Position numbers and translations under genes: made by a program
Shown here: positions 1 through 11,018 of the stretch, piece after piece
Position numbering within the stretch: position 1 is the stretch's first letter
Layout of the letters: every line of letters begins with the position of its first letter
The notes under the pieces: generated by a model
What the model saw: the letters and a program-made list of their open reading frames with translations, nothing else
What the model was told of the DNA's origin: nothing
Database searches by the model: none
Assembly: GCA_934655875.1 (NCBI GenBank)
Contig: CAKUHB010000003.1
Location: 73,843-137,842 of the forward strand
Length of the DNA: 64,000 nt
Source of the DNA: an uncultured Oscillospiraceae bacterium
GTDB taxonomy: Bacteria; Bacillota; Clostridia; Oscillospirales; Oscillospiraceae
Direction: 5' to 3'

Positions 1-464
1 CGCCGACGGACGAAGCGCTCGGCGCGTATCTTGACCGCATTCTGGACGGCGAAGCCGGCGACCGCTCCGGCAAGATCTACGGTCTCGGCCATGCGGTCTA
101 TACCATGTCCGATCCGCGCGCGATCGTCATTCAGAAGTACGCGACGGCGCTGGCGCGCGAAAAGGGCCGCGCCGACGAGCTGGAGCTCATGGAGCGCATC
201 GAGCGGCTCGGCATCCCGAAGATCATGACGCGCAAGCACCAGACGATCCCCATGTGTGCGAATGTCGACATGTATTCCGGCCTCATCTACAGCATGCTGG
301 ATATCCCGGAGGAAATGTACACGCCGCTGTTTGCCACGGCCCGTATCTCCGGCTGGTGCGCCCACCGGCTCGAGGAGCTTGCCACCGGCAACCGCATCAT
401 GCGCCCGGCCTACCGCGCAAGACTCAGACAGATCCCGTATACCCCGCTTGGGGAACGCGAATAA
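1..464 (+). CDS. Citrate synthase, C-terminal part (5' end outside window)
   Basis: Condenses acetyl-CoA and oxaloacetate to citrate in the cytosol. The open frame already runs at base 3 and ends at the TAA at 462-464, so about 153 C-terminal residues are present. The family signature GLGHAVY, which carries a catalytic histidine, is encoded near bases 90-110. The conserved tail (ISGWCAHRLEEL, then NRIMRPAYRA) follows. The large-domain N-terminus lies upstream of the window. A 2-methylcitrate synthase cannot be excluded from this fragment alone. A strong hairpin follows the stop. Confidence 0.9.
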   Translation, partial: PTDEALGAYLDRILDGEAGDRSGKIYGLGHAVYTMSDPRAIVIQKYATALAREKGRADELELMERIERLGIPKIMTRKHQTIPMCANVDMYSGLIYSMLDIPEEMYTPLFATARISGWCAHRLEELATGNRIMRPAYRARLRQIPYTPLGERE

Positions 465-472
465 AAAATTCA

Positions 473-510
473 GCCGCAGGCCGGATGGCCTGCGGCATTT
501 GCGGTTTTTA
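473..510 (+). terminator. Intrinsic terminator after citrate synthase
   Basis: A perfect 10-bp GC-rich stem (473-482 with 487-496) has a GGAT loop and is followed by ATTTGCGGTTTTTA. A run of A residues precedes the stem, so it may also terminate the convergent methyltransferase gene. Confidence 0.8.
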
Positions 511-519
511 CGGGCGGCG

Positions 520-1338
520 TCACGCCTTCTGATATAAGATCAGCGCAAATTCCGTCGTGACGGAAAGAGACGCGAGCCCTGCCAGCTTCTGCTGATCCTT
601 TGCGCCGGTTTTATAATAGTATGGCGTCATGAGAAAGAGGTTCTGCACGTCCTCGTTTGTGGGCAGCTCAATGGTGCCTCGCAGCTGCCGCGTGGAAACG
701 GGGATAAAGCCCTCGGCAGTCTCATCGACGGGCGGATTTTCATACGGCGTGTCATAAACGGCGGCCTTCAGCTCCCACAGATGCCGCTCCATCGGCACCG
801 CGCGCAGCAGCCATCCGCCCGGCGCGAGCACGCGGGCAAATTCCGCCGGCATGAACGGAGAGAAAATATTGAGGATCAGATCCGTGCTTCCGTCCGCCAG
901 CGGCAGCTTCGCTGTGCTGGCCGCGCAGAAGAACGCTTCCGGCAGCAGCCGGGCCGCATGCCGGAGCGCGTCGGTGGAAATGTCGACACCGAGGATCTCG
1001 GGCGGGCGGCCCTGCGCGGCAAGCGCGTCATAGACGGCCTTTGTATACGTCCCCTCGCCGCACCCGGCATCCACGATCCGCAATGGCGTCCGGTCAAGAC
1101 CCGCGCAGACCTCCGCCACAGCTGAGATGAGCGGAGCATAATACCCGCGCGAAAGAAACGCCGTCCGCGCGGCGACCATGCGCTTGTCGTCGCCGTGGCG
1201 CTTTCCGGCGGGCGACGGCGGCAGCAGATTGACATAGCCGCTGCGCGCCAGATCGAAGCAGTGACGGTTTTCGCAGCGGCAGATTTTCTCCTCCCGCCGC
1301 AGCGGCGCGCCGCAGACGGGGCAGATCAGCTCAGACAT
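520..1338 (-). CDS. rlmA: 23S rRNA (guanine-N1)-methyltransferase, RlmA family
   Basis: SAM-dependent methylation of a guanine in 23S rRNA helix 35. The 272-aa product starts with the RlmA zinc module (CPVCGAPL, a second Cys/His cluster, then FDLARSGYVNLL). A Rossmann methyltransferase domain follows, with the SAM-binding stretch IVDAGCGEGTY. I chose the ATG at 1338 because the reverse strand carries GGAGG 8 bases upstream; the frame stays open further upstream without a ribosome site. Its promoter is divergent from the L,D-transpeptidase promoter. Whether it acts at G745- or G748-type positions cannot be told from sequence. Confidence 0.85.
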   Translation of the reverse strand: MSELICPVCGAPLRREEKICRCENRHCFDLARSGYVNLLPPSPAGKRHGDDKRMVAARTAFLSRGYYAPLISAVAEVCAGLDRTPLRIVDAGCGEGTYTKAVYDALAAQGRPPEILGVDISTDALRHAARLLPEAFFCAASTAKLPLADGSTDLILNIFSPFMPAEFARVLAPGGWLLRAVPMERHLWELKAAVYDTPYENPPVDETAEGFIPVSTRQLRGTIELPTNEDVQNLFLMTPYYYKTGAKDQQKLAGLASLSVTTEFALILYQKA

Positions 1339-1371
1339 ACAGGGATCCTCCGGATTTTTCTGATATTGCCC

Positions 1372-1400
1372 ATTATACCGCGCCAAAGCGGCGCTTGCAA
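1372..1400 (-). promoter_or_regulatory. Sigma-A-type promoter for the rlmA-like gene
   Basis: Reverse strand reads TTGCAA (1395-1400), a 17-bp spacer and TATAAT (1372-1377). It lies 34 bp upstream of the start codon. Confidence 0.7.
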
Positions 1401-1429
1401 AGAAAAAAAGGAAATGCCTGCAAAACGTG

Positions 1430-1457
1430 TTGAATTTGCGGCCGAATCTGCTATAAT
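1430..1457 (+). promoter_or_regulatory. Sigma-A-type promoter for the L,D-transpeptidase gene
   Basis: TTGAAT (1430-1435), a 16-bp spacer and TATAAT (1452-1457). It is divergent from the rlmA-like promoter and about 50 bp upstream of the ATG at 1508. Confidence 0.7.
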
Positions 1458-1507
1458 TTTCGCAGAAGAGACCGCGCCGCACGCGCGGAAGCAAGCGGAG
1501 GAAAAGC

Positions 1508-3157
1508 ATGAAAAAGCATCGCGCCCTTTGGGTGGTCATCATTGTAATTCTGGTACTCGCGGCGGCTGCCGCGGGCGTCTGGTTCTGGCTGCAATCGCGG
1601 CTGGACGAAACGCAGCAGGCGCATCAGGCCGTCTATGCCGAATATCAGGCCATGACGGCAGCCGTGGATCAGGCCACGCTGACCGTGACCGAGGACGGCT
1701 CGCCCATCGGAGACTATGACATGCAGACGCTCGGCCTGCGGGACGGGCTCCTTGTCCGGGTCACCTCGCAGTTTTCCGAGATCGACCGCCTGTCGGATGC
1801 GCAGTTTGCCGCTCTGCCGCTGGAGGACCGGCTCGGCTGGGCGAAGCAGGAACTCAAACCGACTGCGACCGTTACGCCCGATCTTGGGCAGCTGGATCTT
1901 TCCGCCGTACTGGCCGATCTGCAAAGCGTCCGGCGCACCGCGCCGGAGGACGCCTATATCGAGCTGGTGGACGGCGTCTATACCGTCCATGACGCAGTTG
2001 ACGGCGACGAGCTGAATCTGCCCGCCGTGCAGGAGGGCCTACAGAACGCAGCCGCCGGTCTGGCCGTGACGCCGTCCGGCGCGCAGAATGCGTCGTTCGA
2101 GCTGACGTCGGTCGACTGCTACCGCAAACCCGCCGTCACCACCGATTCTCTGACCGACACGCCCGACAGCCTGTTCCGCACGGCGCTGGCGGAGCTGACG
2201 GTCAAGGTGGATTTCAACAAGGACTCCGAATTTCTGCCGCACGGCGAGGAGACGCTCACCAGCCATGACCTCGCTTCCATCCTCGATCTGGACGCCGGCG
2301 GCACAGTCACGGTCGACGAAAAAGTGCTGGCCGAGACGATCTCGAAGTGGGCGACCAAATATAATCAGTATGATGCACCGTTCATCTTTGACTCCTGGGT
2401 CAAGGGCCTGACGCAGATCGACTTTGTGACCTGTGACTATCTCATCGACGCCCAGAGCGTCATGGCGCAGATCCGCGCGCAGCTTTTGACCATGGAATCC
2501 GGCGAGGTGGACGCCGACGCGGCCTGCTATGACAAGAACGGCAAGCCGTTCTCCCTCGGCGAGAGCTATGTGGAGGTCGACTTTGACAATCAGCAGATGA
2601 CGTACATCAAGGACGGCCGCCTGATCGTCAATACGAATATCGTCTCCGGCGCGCTCAACGGCCACCAGACGCCGACGGGCCTGTACGAAGCGCATGGCAA
2701 GGAGCATGACGTCTGGCTCAAGGGCGACGATTATCTCGTCTTCGTCAAATACTGGGTCAGCGTGGTCGGCGACCTCATCGGTCTGCACGACGCGTCGTGG
2801 CGCGACAACTTCGGCGCAAGCTTCTATGTCTACGGCGGCTCGCACGGCTGCGTCAATACGCCGGAGCAGGCTATGGCCCTGATCTGGAACCTGATCGAGG
2901 ACGGCACGCCCGTTCTCATGCACGGCCAGAACAAATGGTATGAGCCGGCCAACGGCAACCCCTATGAGACCAAGAACCCCGTGCGCGGCACGACGTCCGA
3001 CGTCAAGGTCGAGCCGGGCACGCTGGTGCTGACGCCCGGCAGCAGCCGCATTGAGATCCACGCGGACGACGTCGTCGCCCCGAAGATCGAGACCGACACA
3101 GAGACCGACACGGACGCCGCGGACGCAAGCGCCGCCAACCCGAAGCCCGTGAGCTGA
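1508..3157 (+). CDS. L,D-transpeptidase (YkuD domain), membrane-anchored
   Basis: Makes or edits 3-3 peptidoglycan cross-links outside the membrane. The 549-aa product has a short cytoplasmic head, one transmembrane helix at about residues 8-30, a long alpha/beta region resembling the peptidoglycan-binding module found ahead of YkuD domains (about 60-330), and the YkuD catalytic domain (about 350-480). The signature GSHGCVNTP places the conserved His at 446 and the catalytic Cys at 448. The last 50 residues are an acidic, Thr/Asp-rich low-complexity tail. The ribosome site GGAGG precedes the ATG by 7 bases. Confidence 0.9.
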   Translation: MKKHRALWVVIIVILVLAAAAAGVWFWLQSRLDETQQAHQAVYAEYQAMTAAVDQATLTVTEDGSPIGDYDMQTLGLRDGLLVRVTSQFSEIDRLSDAQFAALPLEDRLGWAKQELKPTATVTPDLGQLDLSAVLADLQSVRRTAPEDAYIELVDGVYTVHDAVDGDELNLPAVQEGLQNAAAGLAVTPSGAQNASFELTSVDCYRKPAVTTDSLTDTPDSLFRTALAELTVKVDFNKDSEFLPHGEETLTSHDLASILDLDAGGTVTVDEKVLAETISKWATKYNQYDAPFIFDSWVKGLTQIDFVTCDYLIDAQSVMAQIRAQLLTMESGEVDADAACYDKNGKPFSLGESYVEVDFDNQQMTYIKDGRLIVNTNIVSGALNGHQTPTGLYEAHGKEHDVWLKGDDYLVFVKYWVSVVGDLIGLHDASWRDNFGASFYVYGGSHGCVNTPEQAMALIWNLIEDGTPVLMHGQNKWYEPANGNPYETKNPVRGTTSDVKVEPGTLVLTPGSSRIEIHADDVVAPKIETDTETDTDAADASAANPKPVS

Positions 3158-3173
3158 AACCCGCATGTTACAG

Positions 3174-3208
3174 ACATCCGCAGAGCTGGTTCCCTGCGGA
3201 TGTTTGTC
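3174..3208 (+). terminator. Intrinsic terminator after the L,D-transpeptidase gene
   Basis: A perfect 10-bp stem, ACATCCGCAG (3174-3183) with CTGCGGATGT (3194-3203), has a 10-nt loop and is followed by TTGTCTAT. The T-tract is modest. Confidence 0.65.
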
Positions 3209-3262
3209 TATATTCGGGAGTTTTCGCATGCGTCCGCGGCATGCGGACACGCAGAAGAAAAG

Positions 3263-3293
3263 CCCACCGCAGAAGGACGTCTTCTGCGGTGGG
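3263..3293. other. Perfect 13-bp hairpin in the 341-bp ykuD-glnN gap
   Basis: CCCACCGCAGAAG (3263-3275) pairs with 3281-3293 around a 5-nt loop. Only the reverse strand has a T-rich tail (CTTTTCTT), so it looks like a minus-oriented terminator, yet no minus-strand gene ends here. Apart from this, the upstream terminator and the glnN promoter, I see nothing in the gap 3158-3498. Confidence 0.5.
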
Positions 3294-3418
3294 TACAGGC
3301 CTACTATAGCATAGCGGGCCGGACGATGCAAGGAAAACTTTCAAAGCCGGGAACAATTTCAGAGCCTTCCACAACGAACCGGGTTTTTCCTGATTTTATC
3401 TTCGTAAAAGTTTTATTC

Positions 3419-3447
3419 TTGACGTAAAGCACGTGCAGCGGTACAAT
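3419..3447 (+). promoter_or_regulatory. Sigma-A-type promoter of glnN
   Basis: TTGACG (3419-3424), a 17-bp spacer and TACAAT (3442-3447), about 50 bp upstream of the glnN start. A small hairpin, TTTCAG (3464-3469) with CTGAAA (3476-3481), sits directly ahead of the ribosome site. Confidence 0.8.
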
Positions 3448-3498
3448 CGATGCATATTTTTTGTTTCAGATCAGACTGAAAAGAGGAGGACGCCAAAC

Positions 3499-5595
3499 AT
3501 GAGTGAAAAGAACACGATCCCCGAACTGTTCGGCAGCATGGTTTTTGATGAGGCCACCATGGCACAGTATGTCCCGGCCAGCGCGATTGCCGCGTGGAAG
3601 AAATGTCTGGAGCAGGATCAGCCCCTGACGCTGGAGGTCGCCAACGAGATCGCGAGCGGCATGAAGCAATGGGCGCTCGAGCATGGTGCGACGCACTTTA
3701 CGCACTGGTTCCAGCCGCTCAACGGCGTGACCGCCGAAAAGCACGACAGCTTCATCTGCCCCGTCGGCGGCGGAAGGATCACCATGGAGTTTTCCGGCAA
3801 GGAGCTGGTCCGCGGTGAACCGGACGCATCGAGCTTCCCGTCCGGCGGCCTGCGCGCCACGTTTGAAGCGCGCGGCTACAGCGCATGGGATCCGACGTCC
3901 TTCGCTTTTATCAAGGACGGCAGTCTCTGCATCCCGACGGTCTTCTGCTCCTACGGCGGCGACGCGCTCGACAAAAAAACGCCGCTGCTGCGCTCCATGG
4001 AAGCAGTCAGCCGTCAGGCGCTGCGGATCCTCCATCTGTTCGGCGACGACAAGACGCAGCGCGTCACAGCGCAGGTCGGCGCGGAGCAGGAATATTTCCT
4101 GATCGACAAGGCGCTCTATGAAAAGCGCGAGGATCTGAAGTTCTGCGGCCGCACGCTCTTCGGCGCGAAGCCGCCCAAGGGGCAGGAGCTGGACGATCAT
4201 TACTTCGGTGCCATCCGCCCGCGCGTGGCGGAATATATGCAGGATCTTGACCGCGAGCTGTGGAAGCTCGGCGTTCTCAGCAAGACCAAGCATAACGAGG
4301 TCGCGCCGTCCCAGCATGAGATGGCTCCTATTTACTGCGACTGCAACGCCGCCAACGACCAGAACCAGCTGACCATGGAGGTCATGCGAAAGGTCGCCGA
4401 CCGGCACGGACTTGTCTGCCTGCTGCATGAAAAGCCCTTCGCGGGCGTCAACGGCTCCGGCAAGCACAACAACTGGTCGCTCTGCACCGACACGGGCAAA
4501 AACCTCTTCTCTCCGGGCAAGACGCCCAGCCAGAACGCACAGTTTTTGCTGTTTCTCGCCGCGTTTATCTCCGGCGTGGACGAATATCAGGAGCTGCTGC
4601 GCAGCACGGTCGCTTTCGCAGGCAATGATCACCGGCTCGGCGCGCAGGAAGCGCCCCCGGCTGTCATCTCCATCTTCCTCGGCACCGAGCTGGAGGAGAT
4701 CATCGACGCGATCATCTCCGAGCATGACTATACCGAGCGCACCGGCCGCCAGCTGCGCATCGGCGTCGACGTTCTGCCGACCATCCCGCAGGACACGACC
4801 GACCGCAACCGCACCTCTCCCCTCGCCTTCACCGGCAATAAATTTGAGTTCCGCATGCCCGGCTCGAGCCAGTCGATCGCCGGCCCCAACACCATTCTCA
4901 ACACCATCATGGCAGAAGAGCTGGAGCGCTTCGCCGACCGTCTGTCCGGCGCGGAGGATCTCCAGCAGGCGCTGAGCGATCTGCTGCGCGAAGCGTTCAC
5001 GGCGCACCGCCGCATCATCTTCGGCGGCAACGGCTATGACGCCGCGTGGATGGTGGAAGCCAAGCGCCGCGGACTTGCGAACCTGCCCAATACGGCTGCG
5101 GCGCTGCCCGCCTATATCCTTCCCAAGAACGTGGAGCTGATGACGAAGCACGGCGTCTATTCCAGAAGCGAAATGCTCGCGCGCCATGAGATCCACATGG
5201 AAAAATACTGCAAGATCATCTCCATCGAAGCGGCCACGCTCGTCGACATGGTGCAGCACAGCATCCTGCACGCGGCGTCCCGCTATGAGGGCGTTCTGTG
5301 CCAGACGATCTTACAGAAAAAGCAGGCCCTGCCGAACGCGGACTGCCGCGTCGAGACGGCGCTGGCCGAGAGCATCCTGTCCCTCAATGAGACGCTGCTG
5401 GACGATACGGTCGCGCTCAAGACCGCGCTGGAAATGACGCCGGAGGGCGGCAGCGCGGAGCTGGTCAGCTATTACCACGATACCGTCTATGCCCTCATGG
5501 GCAAGGTCCGCGCGTCCGTCGACAAGCTGGAAACGCTGGTGGCCGGCGATTACTGGCCGTATCCGCGTTATAACGAGCTGCTGTTCTCGGTCTGA
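3499..5595 (+). CDS. glnN: Glutamine synthetase type III
   Basis: ATP-dependent synthesis of glutamine from glutamate and ammonia in the cytosol. At 698 aa it is the large GSIII form, not the 440-470-aa GSI. Recognisable GSIII segments include the N-terminal FGSMVF motif, GAEQEYFLID (metal-binding glutamates), KHNEVAPSQHE, and NGSGKHNNWSL, which contains the catalytic His region. The start at 3499 is chosen because AGAGGAGGA lies 8 bases upstream; the frame extends 22 codons further back, but that stretch overlaps the promoter. pyrG follows after 17 bp and is probably co-transcribed. Confidence 0.95.
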   Translation: MSEKNTIPELFGSMVFDEATMAQYVPASAIAAWKKCLEQDQPLTLEVANEIASGMKQWALEHGATHFTHWFQPLNGVTAEKHDSFICPVGGGRITMEFSGKELVRGEPDASSFPSGGLRATFEARGYSAWDPTSFAFIKDGSLCIPTVFCSYGGDALDKKTPLLRSMEAVSRQALRILHLFGDDKTQRVTAQVGAEQEYFLIDKALYEKREDLKFCGRTLFGAKPPKGQELDDHYFGAIRPRVAEYMQDLDRELWKLGVLSKTKHNEVAPSQHEMAPIYCDCNAANDQNQLTMEVMRKVADRHGLVCLLHEKPFAGVNGSGKHNNWSLCTDTGKNLFSPGKTPSQNAQFLLFLAAFISGVDEYQELLRSTVAFAGNDHRLGAQEAPPAVISIFLGTELEEIIDAIISEHDYTERTGRQLRIGVDVLPTIPQDTTDRNRTSPLAFTGNKFEFRMPGSSQSIAGPNTILNTIMAEELERFADRLSGAEDLQQALSDLLREAFTAHRRIIFGGNGYDAAWMVEAKRRGLANLPNTAAALPAYILPKNVELMTKHGVYSRSEMLARHEIHMEKYCKIISIEAATLVDMVQHSILHAASRYEGVLCQTILQKKQALPNADCRVETALAESILSLNETLLDDTVALKTALEMTPEGGSAELVSYYHDTVYALMGKVRASVDKLETLVAGDYWPYPRYNELLFSV

Positions 5596-5612
5596 CCGGC
5601 AGGAGGGGCATG

Positions 5613-7211
5613 ATGAAGTATATTTTTATCACCGGCGGCGTGGTGTCTGGCCTTGGCAAGGGCATCTGCGCAGCATCCCTCGGGCGGCTGCTCAAGCAGC
5701 GCGGGCTGCGCGTGCAGAACCAGAAATTTGACCCGTATCTGAACGTCGACCCGGGCACGATGAGCCCGTATCAGCATGGCGAGGTCTTCGTCACCGACGA
5801 CGGCGCCGAGACCGACCTGGATCTTGGCCACTATGAGCGCTTCACCGACGTCAACCTGACGGCCGGCAGCTCCGTTTCCGCCGGTAAGGTCTATTGGAGC
5901 GTCCTGTGCCGCGAGCGCGAGGGCGGATACCTTGGCCGCACGGTGCAGATCATCCCGCACATCACCGACGAAATTAAGTCCCGCATCTACCAGATGGACG
6001 ACGGGAAGACCGACGTTCTGCTGACGGAAATCGGCGGCACGGTCGGCGATATTGAGTCGCAGCCGTTCCTCGAAGCCATCCGGCAGGTGGCCGCCGAGCA
6101 GGGCAAGAAGAACGTTCTGTTCATCCACGTGCCCATGATCGTCGAGATCCCCGGCTCGGGCGAGCTCAAGAGCAAGCCCACGCAGCACTCGGTCAAGGAA
6201 CTGCTGTCCATCGGCATCCAGCCGGATATTCTCGTCTGCCGCACCAACCAGCCGATGACGGAGGAGATCTGCCGCAAGATTGCGCTGTTCTGCAACATGG
6301 AGCCGGACTGCGTCATCCCCAACACGACGGCGTCCACCCTGTACGAGGTGCCGCTGCTGCTGGAAAAGGAGGGCCTGGCCAACGTCGTCTGCCGCAAGCT
6401 GGAGCTTGCCTGCGGCGCGCCGGAGCTGACCGAGTGGGCGCAGATAGTCACCCGCATCAAGACGGCCAGCCGCCATGTGACCATTGCCCTCGTCGGCAAA
6501 TACACCGAGCTGCATGACGCGTATCTGTCCGTGGAGGAGTCGCTCTTCCACGCGGGGACGGCCAACCACGTGATCGTCGATATCCGCTGGGTGGATTCGT
6601 CCCAGCTGCGGCCGGAGACGATTGCACACGTGCTGGACGGCTGCGCGGGCATTCTCGTGCCGGGCGGCTTCGGCGACCGCGGCATTGAGGGCATGATCCT
6701 CGCCGCGCAGTACGCGCGCACGCACAAGATCCCCTATTTCGGCATCTGCCTTGGCATGCAGATCGCCGTCATCGAGTTTGCCCGGCACGTGCTCGGCTGG
6801 GAGGACGCGCACTCGGCAGAGTTTGACGAGTTTACGAAGCATCCGGTCATTGACATCATGCCCGAACAGAAGACCGTGACCCAGAAGGGCGGCACGATGC
6901 GTCTCGGCGCATATCCGTGCGTTCTGTCGGAGGGCAGCCGCGCGGCGGCCCTGTATGGAACGGCGGAGATCTCCGAGCGTCATCGCCACCGCTATGAGTT
7001 CTGCAACGATTTCCGGGACGACTTTGTCGCGGCCGGCCTTGTGCCGACCGGCCTGTCGCCGGACGGACGGCTGGTGGAAATCGTCGAGCTGCCGGAGCAT
7101 CCGTGGTTCGTCGCCTGCCAGTTCCATCCCGAGTTCAAGAGCCGCCCGGATCGCCCGCATCCGCTCTTCGCAGGATTTGTTGAAGCATCCGCAGAGAAAG
7201 CGGAGATTTAA
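5613..7211 (+). CDS. pyrG: CTP synthase
   Basis: Aminates UTP to CTP using glutamine and ATP; last step of de novo CTP synthesis. The N-terminal synthetase domain (about 1-265) opens with KYIFITGGVVSGLGKG. The C-terminal class I glutamine amidotransferase domain has GICLGMQ with nucleophile Cys379 and CQFHPEFKSRP at the end. Two ATGs are adjacent (5610 and 5613). I prefer 5613: AGGAGG at 5601 gives better spacing, and the catalytic Cys then becomes residue 379 as in E. coli PyrG. Coupling with glnN fits a shared glutamine theme. Confidence 0.95.
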   Translation: MKYIFITGGVVSGLGKGICAASLGRLLKQRGLRVQNQKFDPYLNVDPGTMSPYQHGEVFVTDDGAETDLDLGHYERFTDVNLTAGSSVSAGKVYWSVLCREREGGYLGRTVQIIPHITDEIKSRIYQMDDGKTDVLLTEIGGTVGDIESQPFLEAIRQVAAEQGKKNVLFIHVPMIVEIPGSGELKSKPTQHSVKELLSIGIQPDILVCRTNQPMTEEICRKIALFCNMEPDCVIPNTTASTLYEVPLLLEKEGLANVVCRKLELACGAPELTEWAQIVTRIKTASRHVTIALVGKYTELHDAYLSVEESLFHAGTANHVIVDIRWVDSSQLRPETIAHVLDGCAGILVPGGFGDRGIEGMILAAQYARTHKIPYFGICLGMQIAVIEFARHVLGWEDAHSAEFDEFTKHPVIDIMPEQKTVTQKGGTMRLGAYPCVLSEGSRAAALYGTAEISERHRHRYEFCNDFRDDFVAAGLVPTGLSPDGRLVEIVELPEHPWFVACQFHPEFKSRPDRPHPLFAGFVEASAEKAEI

Positions 7212-7241
7212 GAGAAAAATCCGGTCTTTTTCAACACGTCA

Positions 7242-7290
7242 AAACGCCGCCGCGGGTCACATGGCCTGCGGCGGCGTTTCTTTCGATTTT
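7242..7290 (+). terminator. Intrinsic terminator after pyrG
   Basis: A 12-bp stem, AAACGCCGCCGC (7242-7253) with 7268-7279, is followed by TCTTTCGATTTTCTT. Confidence 0.75.
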
Positions 7291-7291
7291 C

Positions 7292-7565
7292 TTAGCGTCA
7301 GTTGACAAAGGCACACATGGTTTTCCCGGTCCTGAACAGCAGCTGGCTGCGTTATCCTCGTTGATGGGCGACAGCCCATCTGCCTCGTCTGCCTTGCCAG
7401 CCGCCGTCCATGCTCCGGGAAAACTCGCAGACCCGCCGGGCGCTCCGGCGCGTTTTTCGCAAGGCAGAGGACGCAGACATACTGGCGTATGTCAAGGACG
7501 ATAACGCAGCGAAAGGCGGGTCGGAGCGTCCTGCGGGCATGTGTGCCTTTGTCAACTGACGCTAA
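7292..7565. repeat. 274-bp MITE-like element with 28-bp perfect terminal inverted repeats
   Basis: Bases 7292-7319 (beginning TTAGCGTCAGTTGACAAAGG) recur as an exact inverted copy at 7538-7565. Inside, a second inverted pair begins GCTGCGTTATC near 7346 and again on the other strand near 7510, so the whole element can fold on itself. No transposase is encoded. The outer TTGACA within each repeat could act as an outward or inward -35 element. It fills most of the pyrG to P-type ATPase gap (7212-7644). It probably moved by a transposase supplied in trans; no clear target duplication is visible. Confidence 0.75.
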
Positions 7566-7603
7566 AATATACAATTTGTTGATAAATTTTGAGAAAAGTG
7601 TGA

Positions 7604-7609
7604 TATGAT
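7604..7609 (+). promoter_or_regulatory. Probable extended -10 element for the P-type ATPase gene
   Basis: TGATATGAT (TGn-TATGAT) lies 36 bp upstream of the TTG start. The nearest -35-like hexamer, TTGATA, has a 19-bp spacer, so the assignment is tentative. Confidence 0.4.
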
Positions 7610-7644
7610 AGCAAAAACAAAAATGAGAGAGGGAGGACGACGGA

Positions 7645-10089
<2,445 letters not shown>

Positions 10090-10105
10090 ATTTCCGGAAA
10101 TACTG

Positions 10106-10145
10106 GTATCAGCCGGCACTGCTGCCGGCTGATACTGCTTTTTTG
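10106..10145 (+). terminator. Strong intrinsic terminator between the ATPase and ferredoxin genes
   Basis: A perfect 13-bp stem, GTATCAGCCGGCA (10106-10118) with 10123-10135, has a CTGC loop and ends in a run of six T. The T-run abuts the ribosome site of the ferredoxin gene, so that gene has no room for its own promoter downstream of the hairpin. Confidence 0.9.
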
Positions 10146-10156
10146 GAGGAAACGAT

Positions 10157-10348
10157 ATGCGATATCATGTAGACGAGGACGCGTGCATCGGCTGCGGCCT
10201 GTGCGCCGAGACATGCCCGGCGGTCTTTTTCCTGCGGAAGGACGGTCTGGCCGAAGCGAAGCCGGGCGCGGTGCCGGAGGAAGCGGAAAGCGCCGCGGAG
10301 GCGGCGAAGGACGGCTGCCCTACCGGGGCCATTGCCGAAAAAAGCTGA
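10157..10348 (+). CDS. Small [4Fe-4S] ferredoxin
   Basis: Low-potential electron carrier. The 63-aa protein binds one cluster: CIGCGLCAETCP gives three ligands and the spaced CP (DGCPTGAI) the fourth. The 25 residues between the halves are acidic and alanine-rich in place of the second cluster motif of 2[4Fe-4S] clostridial ferredoxins. GGAGG lies 8 bases before the ATG. It sits immediately behind a strong terminator, so it may be expressed only by read-through from the P-type ATPase gene. No partner enzyme is adjacent. Confidence 0.9.
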   Translation: MRYHVDEDACIGCGLCAETCPAVFFLRKDGLAEAKPGAVPEEAESAAEAAKDGCPTGAIAEKS

Positions 10349-10373
10349 CAAAGGCGCGAAAATTTGCTATACT
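10345..10373 (+). promoter_or_regulatory. Sigma-A-type promoter for the exonuclease gene
   Basis: CTGACA (10345-10350), a 17-bp spacer and TATACT (10368-10373). The -35 element overlaps the ferredoxin stop codon. Confidence 0.75.
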
Positions 10374-10402
10374 GGTTCCATCCTGTCAGAAGGGGTGGAA
10401 CC

Positions 10403-10972
10403 ATGGAGCAAAGATATGTGGCGTTCGACGTGGAGACGCCGAACGCGCAGAACCGGCGCATGAGCGCCATCGGCGTGAGCGTCATCGAGGGCGGGCAGAT
10501 CGTGAAGGAGCTTTATACGCTCATCGATCCGCAGACGCACTTCGACCCGTTCAACATCGCCCTGACCGGCATTACGCCGGAGATGGAGCGCGGCCAGCCG
10601 ACGTTCCCGGTTCTGTGGGAGCTGCTGGAGCCGATCCTGCGCGGGAGCGTGCTCGTTGCGCACAACGCGCCGTTTGACCTGCGCGTGCTGGCGTCCTGCC
10701 TGCGGGATTACAGGATCGACTGGCAGCCGGAGACGGCGTATCTGTGCACCTGCCAGATGGGCAGAAAGGCGTATCCATACCTGCAAAACCACAAGCTGAA
10801 CACGCTCTGCGACCATCTGCACCTGCAGCTCGACCACCACAACGCCGGCAGCGACAGCCGCGCCTGCGCGCTGCTTCTGCTCAATTACTTCGAAAAGGGC
10901 CTGTCCCCGGAGCCGTTCCTGCGCAGCTACCGCTTCGCCGACCGGAAGACCTGCCCCTATCGCGGCCTTTGA
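10403..10972 (+). CDS. 3'-5' exonuclease of the DnaQ/PolC-epsilon family
   Basis: DEDDh-type exonuclease, probably acting in DNA proofreading or repair. The 189-aa protein has AFDVETPN (ExoI Asp/Glu), LVAHNAPFDLRVL (ExoII) and HNAGSDSRACALL (ExoIII with His and Asp). The start at 10403 is preceded by AAGGGGTGG. The frame opens 13 codons earlier, but that region is the promoter and untranslated leader. It is the free-standing form with no polymerase domain. Its exact substrate is not evident. Confidence 0.85.
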   Translation: MEQRYVAFDVETPNAQNRRMSAIGVSVIEGGQIVKELYTLIDPQTHFDPFNIALTGITPEMERGQPTFPVLWELLEPILRGSVLVAHNAPFDLRVLASCLRDYRIDWQPETAYLCTCQMGRKAYPYLQNHKLNTLCDHLHLQLDHHNAGSDSRACALLLLNYFEKGLSPEPFLRSYRFADRKTCPYRGL

Positions 10973-10982
10973 TGCATAAACC

Positions 10983-11018
10983 AAGCGGCTTTCCGAACGG
11001 AAAGCCGCTTGACTTTTG
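10983..11018 (+). terminator. Intrinsic terminator after the exonuclease gene
   Basis: A perfect 12-bp stem, AAGCGGCTTTCC (10983-10994) with 10999-11010, has a GAAC loop and is followed by GACTTTTGTTATT. It also separates the convergent histidine kinase gene. Confidence 0.85.

Noticed and set aside
3263..3293. Riboswitch or operator controlling glnN
   Set aside because: It is a simple perfect hairpin upstream of the mapped-looking promoter, so it is not in the glnN leader; no known nitrogen-control motif was recognised.
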